From Glandiceps talaboti (Eukaryota; Hemichordata; Enteropneusta; Spengelidae), in the NCBI RefSeq assembly GCF_964340395.1, contig NC_135556.1, positions 26,998,562 through 27,062,561 on the forward strand: a stretch of 64,000 nt of DNA. Reading direction: 5' to 3'. The notes below the pieces were generated by a model that was not told where the DNA came from, ran no database searches, and saw only the letters and a program-made list of their open reading frames with translations. The position numbers and the translations under genes were made by a program. Of this stretch, positions 1-25,742 are shown piece after piece. How positions within the stretch are numbered: the stretch's first letter is position 1; each line of letters begins with the position of its first letter.

Positions 1-110
1 TTTGGCAGTCTATACCAACAAGTGGTAAAACGGCTGCTTAAAAATACCATCTTTCTTCTTGTACATATGAAACCTTGTCATCTATACATCAACACAATAT
101 CGAGTCTTAC

Positions 111-263
111 CTCGTCTGATGACACGTCATAAAGGAGAGGTTCCAATGACATATACCTCCTTGCAGATACCGGACGACCTTCGGACCAAGATGCAGCTAA
201 CACTTTGACAGGTGAATCGAAAGAGTCGCCGTGCCTATCTACAGAGAGTGAGAGTCTCTTCAT
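111..263 (-). CDS. possible first coding exon of an unrecognised gene (partial)
   Basis: On the minus strand an ATG at 263-261 (G at -3) opens 51 codons without a stop, ending in DVSSDE directly before a strong donor (GAG|GTAAGA, donor at 110-109). The peptide is mixed and hydrophilic (for example SVDRHGDSFDSPVKVLAAS) and not low-complexity, so it reads like a real exon. The gene would continue off the left edge. I do not recognise the family. It could also be a chance frame, and there is no second exon in the window to confirm it. Confidence 0.3.
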
Positions 264-287
264 GTCTACGATGAGATTTTTCACCAC

Positions 288-480
288 CAGTATAATAGAT
301 TCAGCTGATCAGACTGTTGATTTGAGAGTATCGCCACCAATATGGTAGATTCAGACTGTTGATTTGAGAGTGTATTAACTATCGGCAACAGTATGGTAGA
401 TTAAGACTGTTGATTTGAGAGTGTGTTCAGGTACCTATCTCCACCAAGATGGTAGATTTCAATATGTTACCAAGGCCGAT
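288..480. repeat. degenerate minisatellite, about 50-bp unit, about 4 copies
   Basis: Units share the core ATGGTAGATT followed by GACTGTTGATTTGAGAGT, at about 293, 340, 390 and 452. Copies differ by substitutions and small indels. Confidence 0.7.
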
Positions 481-1550
481 ACCAACATAACATACAAACT
501 TGTAGAAAGTGTATAATTGCATATATAAGGTTCTTTTGATAGAATGCTGAGAGAGTAGGGTCAATATTTACACATACATAGGACAATAGAGGCGATTGTC
601 TACTTTTCGAAATAACATAAATCCGACCCTTTAGAATTCATGTACTGGAAGTCGATTGACTTCTGAAGTAGAAATTTTCAATTTGCAGTAGGCAGCTACA
701 TTGATGGAATTAATTACATAAAAAGATATACATTATAGGAGAAAACAAGTAAACAATGTTGAAAGTTTCACATTGATCGGTCATATGGTCATACACTATT
801 ACTTGATATGCTTAGCCTGGGATCCATGCTTTACTCAGGACATTTCGCGTTATTCACCTACAGTGAGACAGAACGTTAACACTATTCACCCAGGCTAATA
901 CCCGCTGGTGAACTGAAAACTTTTAAACTTTAGCATTTTCAACTCATATTTCAAACGCAGCCCGTCACCATTTTTCAAAAAGAGGAATTCTCATATATGA
1001 AGAATCCAAGTTGTTTGTATTGTGGGTTATGGAATGAAAGGTTCAAGGTATAATAGTATACTAGTATGTCACTTTGTTTCCCAAATGTTATATTTCACAA
1101 CAACTGTAGATATTTTAGTGTGTATCTGAATTACCTATGAACTGACTTGAGTGAAGCTATGTATGACGTGGTATAACACGGTATACATATTAGGTGAACA
1201 TAAAAGCACTCCAAAACTTTGTTCTGTGTACGTACGATTACAGCAACGCCGAATTCATTTCTTTATGAAATTATAGATTAACTTTGTGGCTTGTCTTTTG
1301 TCCAGGGGAGGGGAAGAGGGGGGTTTCAAAGATTAGGATGAAAGTTTGAAAAAGTGCGCTCGCCATGCGTATTGTTTGTGAAGTACATTATTAATATTAT
1401 TAATGCATATCAATCATTAACTAAATTGTTGACACCTACTTTGCATGCTTTGCCTAAGTCCTCAGGTCAAATTCTGAACCATGGTTTAACGATATAAAAT
1501 GGCTTCCAAAATATAATATTGTTGTATGTAAGCCCCAGGGTGTTATCCAA
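481..1550. other. non-coding, nothing recognised
   Basis: AT-rich sequence with no long open frame, repeat array or RNA gene that I can see. It probably contains 5' flank of the sialyltransferase A gene. Confidence 0.5.
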
Positions 1551-1554
1551 GACA

Positions 1555-1568
1555 ACGATTTCAGTATG
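1555..1568 (+). CDS. candidate first exon of sialyltransferase A: start codon at exon end
   Basis: The next exon (3063-3368) opens in phase 0 with GTT CGT AAA AAG and has no upstream in-frame ATG before its acceptor. At 1566-1568 an ATG stands immediately before a perfect donor, ATG|GTAAGT (1569). Joining the two would give a protein starting M-VRKKK followed by a signal anchor, as expected for a type II Golgi enzyme. The 5' end of the exon is not determined. This is inference from phase and donor quality only. Confidence 0.4.
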
Positions 1569-1895
1569 GTAAGTTGACTTTCTTGTACGCTGTGACGATT
1601 TGAGCTGCTTAGAATTAATAGGCTTGTCTATTGTATATATAGACACATATGCCTTTACAAGATACTATGGTGTTGAAAATAGCACCAATGGGATATAATA
1701 GACCGAGTCACAAATGGCACTAAGACAGAACATGGGTGCAATGTGAATTCTATTTTAGGACTGTAGCCCTAATGCAACCGTGAAGCATATGGCAAAGTAT
1801 ATCAAGTGTATTCATGTTGTATTGGTAATGACTTGATAACCTGAACACTATGAAACTGTATACACCACATACATACTCACACAAATACTCAGTCA

Positions 1896-1907
1896 GTCAG
1901 ACAGATC

Positions 1908-1983
<76 letters not shown>
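1896..1983. repeat. (CAGA)n(CA)n microsatellite
   Basis: A run of CAGA repeats passes into about 45 bp of CA. It lies in the proposed first intron of sialyltransferase A. Confidence 0.95.
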
Positions 1984-1987
<4 letters not shown>

Positions 1988-2579
1988 CTGACTGACGTCA
2001 ATAAATCACAGTCATTTGAACAGTCTCGTCTTGTATAAACCAACATTTTGCATTCATAATAGATTTAATGTGTGTACTCCACGTATACATCTCACGAACT
2101 CGTCAGATTTTGGTACGATTATTTACACGCTGTTTCATAATGTAATTTCAGTCCACACGTGATTTCATATTTAATTACGTTTTAATTGTCTCTTCAGATG
2201 AAATGTATCATCTCCAATTGAGTAAAACACACTGATAGATCTAGATCTGAGTTGATTTATTCCACAACCACCTGTGAACATGGTTCTAATATGCGATGCC
2301 ATCACATACATCAATAGCTTTTAACATAGCAAATAAAACCATCACAAACATCTCTAATAGAGAGGAGATTGACTAATGCTTTGCCTTGTTATCCGTTAGT
2401 TCGAGTGATATACTTATATTAAAGGTGGTCTGGAAAGGATAGTGTTTCTCCTGGCAACAACAAACTTGATAATGTCAAATGTATTGATGAACATTGTCAG
2501 CAATTCACTCATTCCAGGTCATATCATGTCCTCAAATTAATGAACTTATGGTAATTTCTCAAAGGATACACGATGAAGT

Positions 2580-2685
2580 AGACTGTAAGATACGTCGTGT
2601 CGTCCCACCCTCACTGGTCTCCTCTCTGCAGAGAGGGATTGACTGATATGTGAGGGCACCCCGTCACGGTGTACCTTACAGACTA
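2580..2685. mobile_element. 106-bp hairpin MITE, family 1, copy 1
   Basis: Arms of about 35 bp are inverted repeats: AGACTGTAAG...CCCTCAC on the left and the complement of GTGAGGG...CTTACAGACT on the right. The element is flanked by the 10-bp direct repeat ACGATGAAGT at 2570-2579 and 2686-2695, which I read as a target-site duplication. Duplications of 9-10 bp are typical of Mutator-like elements. A second copy is at 18481. No coding capacity. Confidence 0.8.
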
Positions 2686-3062
2686 ACGATGAAGTTGAAT
2701 CTTAATGTTATTTGTTTATTAAGGTGTTCTATGTGGACTTATTTATATTATACAATGCTTAAATAAAATTTACAAACAAAGGAGCCACTGTAAGTTTTAT
2801 TCAGTATTGTCGAACGAGAAAATGTATATTATATAAAATTAACGAATCACAAGGCAAACCACGTACAGTGTAGTTTAATTAACAGGGTTCTTAGTATTCA
2901 ATAATTTTAACAAAATACTCGTGTATTGCCATTTTACTCTAATAACATACCATGTACATTTTATGACGATGAACATATATCAAACAAAATGCTGTTGAAT
3001 ATAGGCTGCTAATTTTGGCGGGAAACTTTAATAACAAACTAATTATTTTACCTTTTTTTCAG

Positions 3063-6323
<3,261 letters not shown>

Positions 6324-6564
6324 TCATGATATGTCAGGGAACTGACAATCCATTTATTATTTCAATTACCTTCATTTATTATTCCATTTGTCTTCTATAA
6401 TGCATGCCTGGAGGCCGACAATGTTTCATCGAGAAAGATTCACATAAGTGCCACGAGTGAACACTATTTATTTCGATATTTTCATAGGTCACTGACCTTT
6501 AAAGTTACATCTGAATCATCTTTTGAAACTGTTTTGTTAGATAAAATGACGTAAAGTGGCCATA

Positions 6565-6720
6565 AGGATGAGGATAGGGTATTTATTTTGGATTTTGAAT
6601 TTATAAAAAGATTTTATCATGGCTTCCTACTTGATAAATTAATGTGAAACAACATTGTTTAAGCCTGTGTTTATAACAATATCTGCAGTAAACAATACTA
6701 GATTAGTTTTGTGTGCATCA
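6565..6720 (+). repeat. interspersed repeat family 2, copy 1
   Basis: Shares the string of landmarks GGTATTTATTTT, TTTTATCATGGCTTCCTACTTG, AATGTGAAACAACATTG and CTGTGTTT with copies at 19690 (both strands, forming a hairpin) and 38928. This copy is a single arm without a visible inverted partner. Confidence 0.75.
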
Positions 6721-7542
6721 AACTTATTTTGGTTACCATGGTAATTTTTTATCTCAACAACTCCAATTAATCCTGTCACAAAGTTTCATTTAAATTCATC
6801 CATACCTTTTTTAATACACCCCTATCACGAAAGTCGAGTTTTTCTGAAGTAAAGGATGGCGGAGGGACCACAAAGACTGGAAAAATAAGAAAGAACAACA
6901 CTCACACAGGTGTCACAGGTTTGACTTGAACGGGTCTAATTTATATCTAAATAACAAAAGTACAAAACCCGTACAACCAAAATGCTTGTACGAAAAACAT
7001 AAATCTACAAAATTAGAGTACACTGGAAAATTAGTGATGGCTGATTGTGGCAAATAAAACTAATCACAATGTTCGATGTACATAACGTCTCTTTTGTCTT
7101 GTATCGAAGCACAGACTTGGGTCATGAACGCACTGTGTAAACTGCAGCACACTCACAAAAATCGTAGACGACACCGCTGACGATTGCTCGCTGATGGAAT
7201 TCGCAGTTACATTTATAAAATGTATTATTCACCGTCCCAGCAAGACGTTGGGTTTCCAAACATTGTATTATTCACCGTCCCAGCAAGACATTGGGTTTCC
7301 AAACAGAGACAGAGATCATAACTTCCCCATACAGGAATCCAACAGCAGCATACTACGACAACGTTATAGGTTCTTTACAGTTAAAAATCTGGAGTTATGC
7401 TCCCAGAACTGTCTAACAAATATATATACATATATATATATATAATCAAAGTAGGTTGGTTGGAACTTGAGGTGCTTGGTTGTAACTCCGAGTTTCACGC
7501 TCAATGCGTTCATCAGACAACTGTCAGCTACTCGTTGTGTTA

Positions 7543-7682
<140 letters not shown>

Positions 7683-7704
7683 GGGGGTGAGGGTATGGGC
7701 CCAA

Positions 7705-7756
7705 CTAAAGAAATTTAATTTTTTACATTGAACTATTGATCTCGTACCTATATGTC
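7705..7756. mobile_element. fragment of MITE family 4 (one terminal repeat)
   Basis: Contains ACATTGAACTATTGATCTC preceded by AATTTAATTTTTT, matching the right terminal inverted repeat of the complete element at 60392-60809. Confidence 0.65.
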
Positions 7757-8115
7757 ATGCAACTTGATGACAACGTTGCTAAGAGACAACAAAAACACGT
7801 TTAGGCATTTTTTCCTGGAACTTACAAAAGTAAATGAAGGATGCCAAATCTATCATATTGATGAGCCCTCGTTTAAAAATAAAGTAACTCACTGTTCCGA
7901 TTGCACAAGCTGAGTTTATACATTTATACATCCGTGGGCCCAATTTTTGCTTGCTGTAATTTTTTTAAGTATAATATATGTCTGAAAATGTCCCTGAACA
8001 GCAATAAACATTTCCAACAATGAATTGCAATATCATAGATGGCATGATTATGTATCGACATTAACATTCTACTAGAATAGTTGAATCGAGGTTTTGTGGT
8101 TTTGTGTAAGTATTT

Positions 8116-8504
8116 TTAATTAAATAATAGATTCACTAAATGAGCTTGTGCCCTCTCAAGGAAAGGTGGTTTCTCATTTAAATGTAAATTCTCCACAGGG
8201 AATGATGGATAACGAAATGTAATATTGCCTGTTGTCATTCCCCATCGAGAAAATACGTATTTTTCCGTCATGTAGCGATGACCATGCTTTACAGCATTTT
8301 CGCCCTCTTTATAAACACTGCATTCAGTCGCTCCTTCTGGCTCATAGTAGTGGTATGGCACGTCCGATCTAGTTTGGTTGCTGTAGAAAAAACACGAGAA
8401 TTAGTGAAAGATGATACATCGGGTTTAGACCGTACGTTGTACATGTTACGGTATTAGAGTAAACCCGGAAATAACGTTGAGTTAGGATGATTAGAGCGCG
8501 CGCG

Positions 8505-8563
<59 letters not shown>

Positions 8564-8791
8564 ACACACGCGCGCGCAAACACACACAATACATACATAC
8601 ATACATACATACATACATACATACATACATACATACATACATACATACATACATGCATGCATACCCACACACACTCATACATACATACATACATACATAC
8701 ATACATACATACATACATACATACATACATACATACACACATACATACACACACACACACACACACATACATACATACATACATACATACA

Positions 8792-8823
<32 letters not shown>

Positions 8824-9180
8824 CTAGTACATACAGTATTTTTCATGACAAATCAGAAGCTTAGTCAAAGCCAGAGTCAAAGCAGCTGGTGCTTAAAGTT
8901 ATATTTATCATCAGTTTTGCTGGTGGGGCTCAATGATATGAATGATATTATCACTACAAAATAATGTATATAGGTGTGTATTATGCTTGTGAGTTACAGT
9001 TGTACAATTTAACCAAACATAATATATATACAGTGTAAGTATATAGTACATGCAGTGTAAGTATATAGTATATGCAGTGTAAGTATATAGTATATACAGT
9101 GTAAGTATATAGTATATGCAGTGTAAATATATATATAATATAGTGTGTGTGCGTGTGTATGTGTGCGTGTGTGTGTGTGC

Positions 9181-9248
<68 letters not shown>

Positions 9249-12119
9249 CTTTAAAAACTGTCCTACATGTCAGCTATACAACTAGTTTTATTTGTCTGAA
9301 GAATGTGGCCTGGAAAAGATACACGTATCCTCAGACCACTATAGAAAAGGGACTATACAATATAGTTACTTTGAAACGGTAAATTGGAAACGAATGCAAC
9401 GTTTGGATCTGTCGACTACGGACCTTCATGATTTCGATCATTGCGTGATTAAGGTCCATAGTAGACAGATCTAAAGACCACATAATTCGTTTCAAAGTAA
9501 AGTTGTACTGTCACATTGATGCTTGTATTAACCATGAACAATACATTCTCCGTCTGATATGAGATATATCTCTCTATATGTCAAAACACAATCGAAATAC
9601 GTCGCATAGTTAGAGTTTGTACTTTGTAATGATGAAATGAATGATAGGAAAGTACATACCTACAGAAGTTAGCATCTACCATACCATATAATGTAATATG
9701 GTCACATATTCTTCTAAGCAATGTCATTGTGAACCATCCTGTTGTTAACCACGAACCAGAAGTAATTCTAAAACAAATACAGAATGAGATGTATCAGTCA
9801 AGCGCAATTAATATATTATGGTAATAATAGAAACATATGCGATTGTCAGGTATGTAGATTAGTGATAAAAGAGACACTTATCTTACTTTTACTGTGAACT
9901 CTTTAAAATGTGTTTTCTACAGCCAGGGTCGAGATTTTCGCGGTTAGCAGGCTTGTGTGTGAAACACTAAAGCTAGCCCAGACATATACTATCATATAGT
10001 AGCCTGAGTAAAGTAATTACAAGTTAATTGTAATTGCGAGTAAACGAAAGAGACAACATTGTTGATTGAGATGCGACACTCTGAATCATCGTCGTAAACC
10101 GATAGCCTCTTTACGGCAGTGCTAATTGACACTCTGAATCATCGTCGTAAACCAATAGCCTCTTTACGGCAGTGCTAATTGACACTCTCAATCATCGTCG
10201 TAAACCAATAGCCTCTTTACGGCAGTGCTAATTGACACTCTCAATCATCGTCGTAAACCAATAGCCTCTTTACGGCAGTGCTAATTGACACTCTCAATCA
10301 TCGTCGTAAACCGATAGCCTCTTTACGGCAGTGCTAATTGACACTCTGAATCATCGTCGTAAACCGATAGCCTCTTTACAACAGTGCTAATTGACACTCT
10401 GAATCATCGTCGTAAACCAATAGCCTCTTTACGGCCGTGCTAATTGACACTCAATCATCGTCGTAAACCGATAGCCTCTTTACGGCCGTGCTAATTGACA
10501 CTCTGAAACATTGTCGTAAACCAATAGCCTCTTTACGGCAGTGCTAATTGACACTCTCAATCATCATCGTAAACCGATAGCCTCTTTACGGCAGTGCTAA
10601 TTGACACTCTCAATCATCGTCGTAAACCAATAGCCTCTTTACGGCCGTGCTAATTGACACTCTGAAACATTGTCGTAAACCAATAGCCTCTTTACGGCCG
10701 TGCTAATTGACACTCTGAATCATCGTCGTAAACCAATAGCCTCTTTACGGCAGTGCTAATTGACACTCTCAATCATCGTCGTTAATCAATAGCCTCTTTA
10801 CAACAGTGCTAATTGACACTCTGAAACATCGTCGTAAACCAATAGCCTCGACTCTTTACGACAGTGCTAATTGACACTCTCAATCATCGTCGTAAACCAA
10901 TAGCCTCTTTACGGCAGTGCTACTTGACACTCTGAATCATCGTCGTAAACCAATAGCCTCTTTACGACAGTGCTTAGGTCCAACACAAATGCTTGCGAGA
11001 CTCAGGGCTGGCGAGACTGTTATGAATGTTTCCAAGTGATGATATGATATTTTGATGTGCTTTTCTTAGTGGCCACTCTACTGTTTTCTTGTGGTTACCT
11101 AGTGATGGACGTTTTAATATTGGTTTCTATTGTGGGTGTTGTATTTACATGTAATAGTCTAGTTCCTGACGACCATGTTCCGATTTTACTCTACGTTATT
11201 TTCACACAAATCAGGAACGGCCGTCAGGAACTAGACTAGTGTCGCATAAACAGTTAATTACTACTGTGGAAACCACTCTCTAAGCTGATCAAAATCGACA
11301 TAAACTAAAACTAAAACGTTGTGATATGTTGATATAAGCACAAACATAGAAGAAATCTCTTCCTTGTCTGTACTTGATATAAACTATTGAATGGACATTG
11401 TGTACTCACAAATCTAAGGGTGGCGTTTCTAGTGACTTCCGTGATCTTGCAGTGTATATTTTGGCGACTTCCAATTTTCCACTATTTATATTAGAGGTGG
11501 TTTATATCGGCACAGCAAAGGCAACCACTACCACTTACTAGTATGCAATCTACTACATCGAACAACAATCGTTTTATGTTGTAGGTATCTTAAATAGTCA
11601 GCTGAAAGTTTGGTTTCCACAGAAACTAAACCTACCTATCTTTAGTAGTTTCTATCTTGAAAGTGTGTTCCACATATTCATATTGTTTCTTGGTCAGCAT
11701 ATAAAAGGGAATATTTGGGTTTTCCTTTGCAAGTTTGGAAACGGTACTTAAGACGACTCCGGAACTATCCATTTCATTTGGTGGGCCCCAAAGTACTATG
11801 ATGCCATCCAACAGTTTTTCATCGATACTCAACCCATTGACAGCGGAATGTGCGACAAATCGTATTGTCGTTTTTGTCCCCACGTCCGCTTCGTAACCAA
11901 TAGTGGGCGCAAGGTTCATCCGAACGACACACTGTGTTGCATCAATTTCACCACCAGCTTCTGAGTTTAGTAGCCGACCGGATGATGACACCAAAGCACA
12001 GTGACTGCAGTGGAGCTGTAATACCTTTGTAGTAGTTCAAATGAAACATTACACAATATTAGGATATGACTTGGGATATTAAATCAGGAATGTAGGCCTC
12101 CACATGTATATAAATAATT

Positions 12120-12193
<74 letters not shown>

Positions 12194-12264
12194 CGTTGGG
12201 TTCTTCTGATCATACATACATACATACATACATACATACATACATACATACATACATACATACA

Positions 12265-12295
<31 letters not shown>

Positions 12296-13168
12296 CACCA
12301 GACTATATTACGCATATTATGTGTTAATATATACAAAGCGGTTAATAGATAACAAACCCAGTCATAGTGTAATACAGTAGAACATCCTCTATTACCATAG
12401 TAACTAAATATAATTTTATTTTATTTTATCATTTTATTTTATCATTTTATTTTATCGTGATATCATCACGTTGGTACATTGTCTGTTTTAACGTATGGTG
12501 ACAGACAGTGACAGCATTTTACTTGAAATATCAGGATTTCGTTACAATGACATACTTCAGTGTTCGATATATCATGTAAATTCCTATTCATGGTCATCAG
12601 CTGTTACCACTAGGTTTTTACAAATGTTCAAATGTTGTCAAGACAGTATTATAATCGACTTATCGTTATACACCATATGACACCATAATGAATCACAAAA
12701 CAAAGAATACGAATTATGCTATATTTATAATGTAATATCATAGACACAGTGGTTGTATTTGGAGGTTCAAATAGATATATAATGGTCATTTCAACAGAAA
12801 CGTAAAATTGCCAATTAAGCACCCCCTCCCCGGCCCCCAGAGAACAAACAATCACTTTTTTCCCGTATTTAAAATCCTCGGCCTTTTCATTTCATATTTA
12901 AAATCAACGATAAGGAATGTTGATAATTATCCCTTTCATGTATTTAGGTATTACATGTAAACTCTGAACATCAAATACTATACTATTACTAATAATGTAT
13001 GTATGTATATAATATCATAATAAAATGGGTACATACCTCTCGTTCATCTAACGTTACATACTGAAATGGGTCTTGCATTATAGGATCATGGTGGTCCGTG
13101 AACAAGATGAAGTAAAAGTAATACAGCCCACAAATGAGAGCACAGAAAGAGACCGTTCTACGCTTCAT
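8116..13168 (-). CDS. ST6GALNAC-like sialyltransferase B (GT29)
   Basis: Exons on the minus strand are 13168-13037, 12015-11636, 9767-9660 and 8380-8116 (stop TAA). They total 885 bp, or 294 residues, with phases 0, 2, 2 identical to gene A. The start ATG at 13168 opens MKRRTVSF and a signal anchor ([16 protein letters not shown]). Exon 2 has motif L ([26 protein letters not shown]). Exon 3 has motif S (GSWLTTGWF...[10 protein letters not shown]) and is 108 bp, as in A. Exon 4 has HYYEP (motif III) and HRYMTE (motif VS). A sequon NIT aligns with NAT of gene A. The stem is much shorter than in A (294 against about 348 residues). Predicted Golgi sialyltransferase of the ST6GALNAC III-VI group. 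It is tail to tail with gene A, so the pair looks like an old inverted duplication with strongly diverged sequence outside the motifs. Confidence 0.9.
8497..8822. repeat. compound (CA)n / (ATAC)n microsatellite
   Basis: CG-containing start, then CA, then several blocks of ATAC separated by short CA stretches, about 325 bp. It lies about 120 bp upstream of exon 4 of gene B. Its open frames in all phases are artefacts. Confidence 0.95.
9026..9128. repeat. tandem repeat, 22-23-bp unit, about 5 copies
   Basis: Unit CAGTGTAAGTATATAGTATATG with small variants. Each copy carries GTGTAAGTAT, a donor-like string on the plus strand, but the gene here runs on the other strand. Confidence 0.9.
9139..9247. 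repeat. (TG)n microsatellite
   Basis: About 105 bp of TG with a few interruptions at the left end. Confidence 0.95.
9365..9502. repeat. imperfect palindrome, about 138 bp
   Basis: The ends TTACTTTGAAACG and CGTTTCAAAGTAA are inverted, and the inner pairs GGATCTGTCGACTACGGACCTT and the complement of AAGGTCCATAGTAGACAGATC continue the stem with mismatches. Probably a small foldback element in an intron of gene B. No target-site duplication is evident. Confidence 0.75.
10078..10975. repeat. minisatellite, about 51-bp unit, about 17-18 copies
   Basis: Unit contains AATCATCGTCGTAAACC, AATAGCCTCTTTACGGCAG and TGCTAATTGACACTCT. Copies are very similar, with recurring variants (CAATAG/CGATAG, GGCAG/GGCCG/CAACAG, GAATC/CAATC). 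It lies in intron 2 of sialyltransferase B. Confidence 0.97.
11155..11238. repeat. 84-bp inverted repeat
   Basis: Arms TAGTCTAGTTCCTGACG...GTTCCGATTT (11155-11187) and AAATCAGGAAC...CGTCAGGAACTAGACTA (11208-11238) pair almost fully around a 20-base loop. It could be a small foldback element or a chance remnant. Confidence 0.75.
12126..12291. repeat. (TG)n and (CATA)n microsatellites
   Basis: TG tract 12126-12190, then after a short unique spacer a CATA tract to about 12291. It lies about 110 bp upstream of exon 2 of gene B, in intron 1. Confidence 0.95.
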
Positions 13169-13361
13169 GACTGCTGTTGTAAACGTCAACTGGGTTTACA
13201 GTACAGGCTGTAAGTCCTGCAAGTTGGACAAAGGCACAAATGCAAGGTCCAATCTGATTTAAAGGATGCTAATAACCTGTAATGGCTATTATTGCCAGAT
13301 GTTTGGGTACCCGCTATTTTCACGAAGCGTACATTCAATATTTGTTTTCAATGAAAAGAGA

Positions 13362-13515
13362 AATTATATCCAAATAAATTTAATCAATAAACGAACCATG
13401 GGGATAAAAAAGAGAAAAAATAAAACCAGAAAAATTATATCAATAAACGAGCCCTGGGGATGAAAAGAGAAAAATTATATCTAGTAAATGTAATCAATAA
13501 ACGTTCCCTGGGGAT
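13362..13515. repeat. tandem repeat, about 50-70-bp unit, 3 copies
   Basis: Each copy has AATTATATC, CAATAAACG and CCNTGGGGAT followed by a GA-rich tail. Copies at about 13362, 13432 and 13468. Confidence 0.75.
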
Positions 13516-13639
13516 GTGAGAAAAAGCGCGCGCGTGTGTGTGTACAAATGTTCTCGTGTATGCGCTGAATCAGAATATAGATAGAATTCTACATGGAGTA
13601 TTGATACGTTTATTTGTGGTATAAGAACCACGATATTCA

Positions 13640-13830
13640 TTTTTGTCTGCACTGAAGCAAACTGTATTGTATTGTAATGTAATTATGTCACACTGCATTG
13701 TATCTAATTATAATATAGTGTATTGTGTTGGATTGTATTGCTTTACATTGTATTGCTTTGCATTGATTTGTAATGCATTACATTGTGTTGCATTGCATTG
13801 TATTGCATTGTGTTGTATTGTATGTCATAT
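13640..13830. repeat. degenerate (ATTGT/ATTGC)n repeat
   Basis: A loose pentanucleotide array on the plus strand. The open frame across it is an artefact. Confidence 0.8.
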
Positions 13831-14936
13831 TAACACAATCTATTTTTGTGTTTTTATTTTCTTACCTTTTTTGATATTTTTTTGATAAAAATGCATTCTG
13901 CAAACCAGACCTGATATTGTTTTCTGGACACCGTGATATCCTTTTGACAGCGAATCTTGGATAACAATTATTGTTTTGCAGTCACTTGTAATGTGTAGGT
14001 TTTAACAGATATAATCAAAATTTGAAGATCATGCTGTAAAATTTATCACATTTGCTATTAAAGAGAATAGCACCCGAAAATAGATCAGGTCGTGTTATAT
14101 GCACCAGAGATTACTTGCTTGCACCAGTGTACCTGTGTGTACTCCTGGTACTAGTATTTGCACCACAGACAACTAACTAGATGTGTTAGTTGTCTGTGTT
14201 TGTACACAGTAATACCTTCGGTAAGGACTGTTGTTCCTATATCCTTTAGTTATCATCAACTCATATACTGTTAAAAGTTAGATATTCACGAAAAATCATT
14301 AATCATGCAAATGGATCAATGGAATTAACAACTGCATCACCAAGCAATCTTGGACCTGTGTGTTTTGTTATCATTGATGCATGTGCAATTTGAAGCTTGC
14401 ATACATAAGATATTGACTAAAACCAAAAATCATTAATTATGCAAACGAGTTCTTTTATTTTATTGCAGAGAAATAGAATGAATACAACTGTCAAAAAATC
14501 CATGAAAATTAAAAAAATTATCTTACAAATCCTTTATGCGAGTTGTGTTGCTATGTACACTATGTAAATAACTGGTATTTAACATTTATACGATATTCAT
14601 TTTGTTCAGATGATTGGTGATGGTGATTGATCAAAAGGCCAAATAATACTTTAATAAATTGAACTTGAGTAAAACATTTTTATTTGTAAATCAGTGATAT
14701 AGACTTAAATTAAATAATGTTATGGTATGTTTTACAATGTATCTTACTCATAAGTATGCAATTCTTTGATGTTTCTCTCCTTGAGATCATAAATTAATTC
14801 ATAATAGACGTTTTATAGAGCACTCACAATCAATGTACTCAAAAGTGCAGTAATAGAATATACAAATATATTTAAATTAAACAAGTTGTTATACTTTGAC
14901 AACTCCCTGTAGAACATTCAATCCTCAAGACACTTA
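13831..14936. other. gene-poor spacer
   Basis: AT-rich, no gene recognised. A pair of similar strings (AAAAATCATTAATCATGCAAA near 14290 and AAAAATCATTAATTATGCAAA near 14424) suggests an old local duplication. Confidence 0.5.
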
Positions 14937-15353
14937 GGGACGGTCACACAATGTCACACAAGCAAACTTCATTCATTTGGTGTGTGTGTGTGTGGGGGGG
15001 GGGGGGGGTCTGGTGTCAGTGCAATTGCTGAACTTCATTTTTGACGGAAAATTTTCACTCCTTCAATTGAACAGCTTTAAAGTTGTATTTACCAATTGAG
15101 ATGCTGATAAGTTGATAAAAATTTACTTCTAACATGAAATATGGTGCTGGGTTTCTGGTAGTATGTTAATGTGTTTACAGCCATGCATTTACATTGCATC
15201 GATCAAAGTGGTGTGACCGCTACAATTTTCATCATAGTTTACATCATATATAAATGTTTGATGTTGCATTCGTTTAGGGGAGGGGGGAGGGGGTTTTGAC
15301 CTAAAAGAAAAATGTTCGTTTGTTGAGCTTGTGCGATATTGTGTGATCATCCC
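14937..15353 (+). mobile_element. 417-bp Harbinger-like MITE, family 3, copy 1
   Basis: Terminal inverted repeats of 27 bp with 4 mismatches: GGGACGGTCACACAATGTCA on the left and the complement of GTGTGATCATCCC on the right. Flanked by TTA on both sides (14934-14936 and 15354-15356), the 3-bp target site typical of PIF/Harbinger. Contains poly-G and TG runs. No transposase. A second copy in opposite orientation is at 63203. Confidence 0.85.
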
Positions 15354-15988
15354 TTAGAATCTTGTACACTCTCAAAATAGGGCCTTCACAGTTTATTCAA
15401 AATTATGTTTGCGTAAATAAATGTAAATGTTAGAACAATGCTAGTACTTTATCAAGCTTCAAAACTACTCATTAGTATCAGTTACCATTTTCAGGGGCTT
15501 CTATCACATTGCTGTTTGTTTGAACACTGCCCTCTATTTTGAGAATTGGATACATCCATGCGGTTTGATTATATACTGCCCTTACGTCAAGAATTTAATG
15601 TGGCCATTGGGATTGTCTGTATACCGCCCTCTACATTGAGAATGTAACAAATCCAGAGTTGTTCATCCGTATACTGTCCTTCTCTTTGGGAATTGAACAC
15701 CTCCAGTGTTGCTTGTCTGTATACTGCCCCCCCCCCCTATTTTGCGAACTAAAACATTCGGTATCATATGTCTGTATACTGCCCTCCTTTTTTGAGAACT
15801 TCACATCCAATGTCATTTGTCTGAATACTACCCCCCCCCCCCACTTTATTTTGAGAACTTAACACACCCAGTGTTGTCCCCCCTATTTTGAAAACTTAAC
15901 ACATCCAGTGTTGTTTATCGGTATACTGCCCCCCCCCCCCCCCTATTTTGAGAACTTAACACATTCAGTGTTGTCCCCCCCCCCCCCC

Positions 15989-20822
<4,834 letters not shown>

Positions 20823-20828
20823 ACTGTT

Positions 20829-25742
<4,914 letters not shown>

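Noticed and set aside
10078-10975. Regular repeat array resembling a CRISPR
   Set aside because: There are no unique spacers; the whole 51-bp unit repeats, and the context is a eukaryotic intron.
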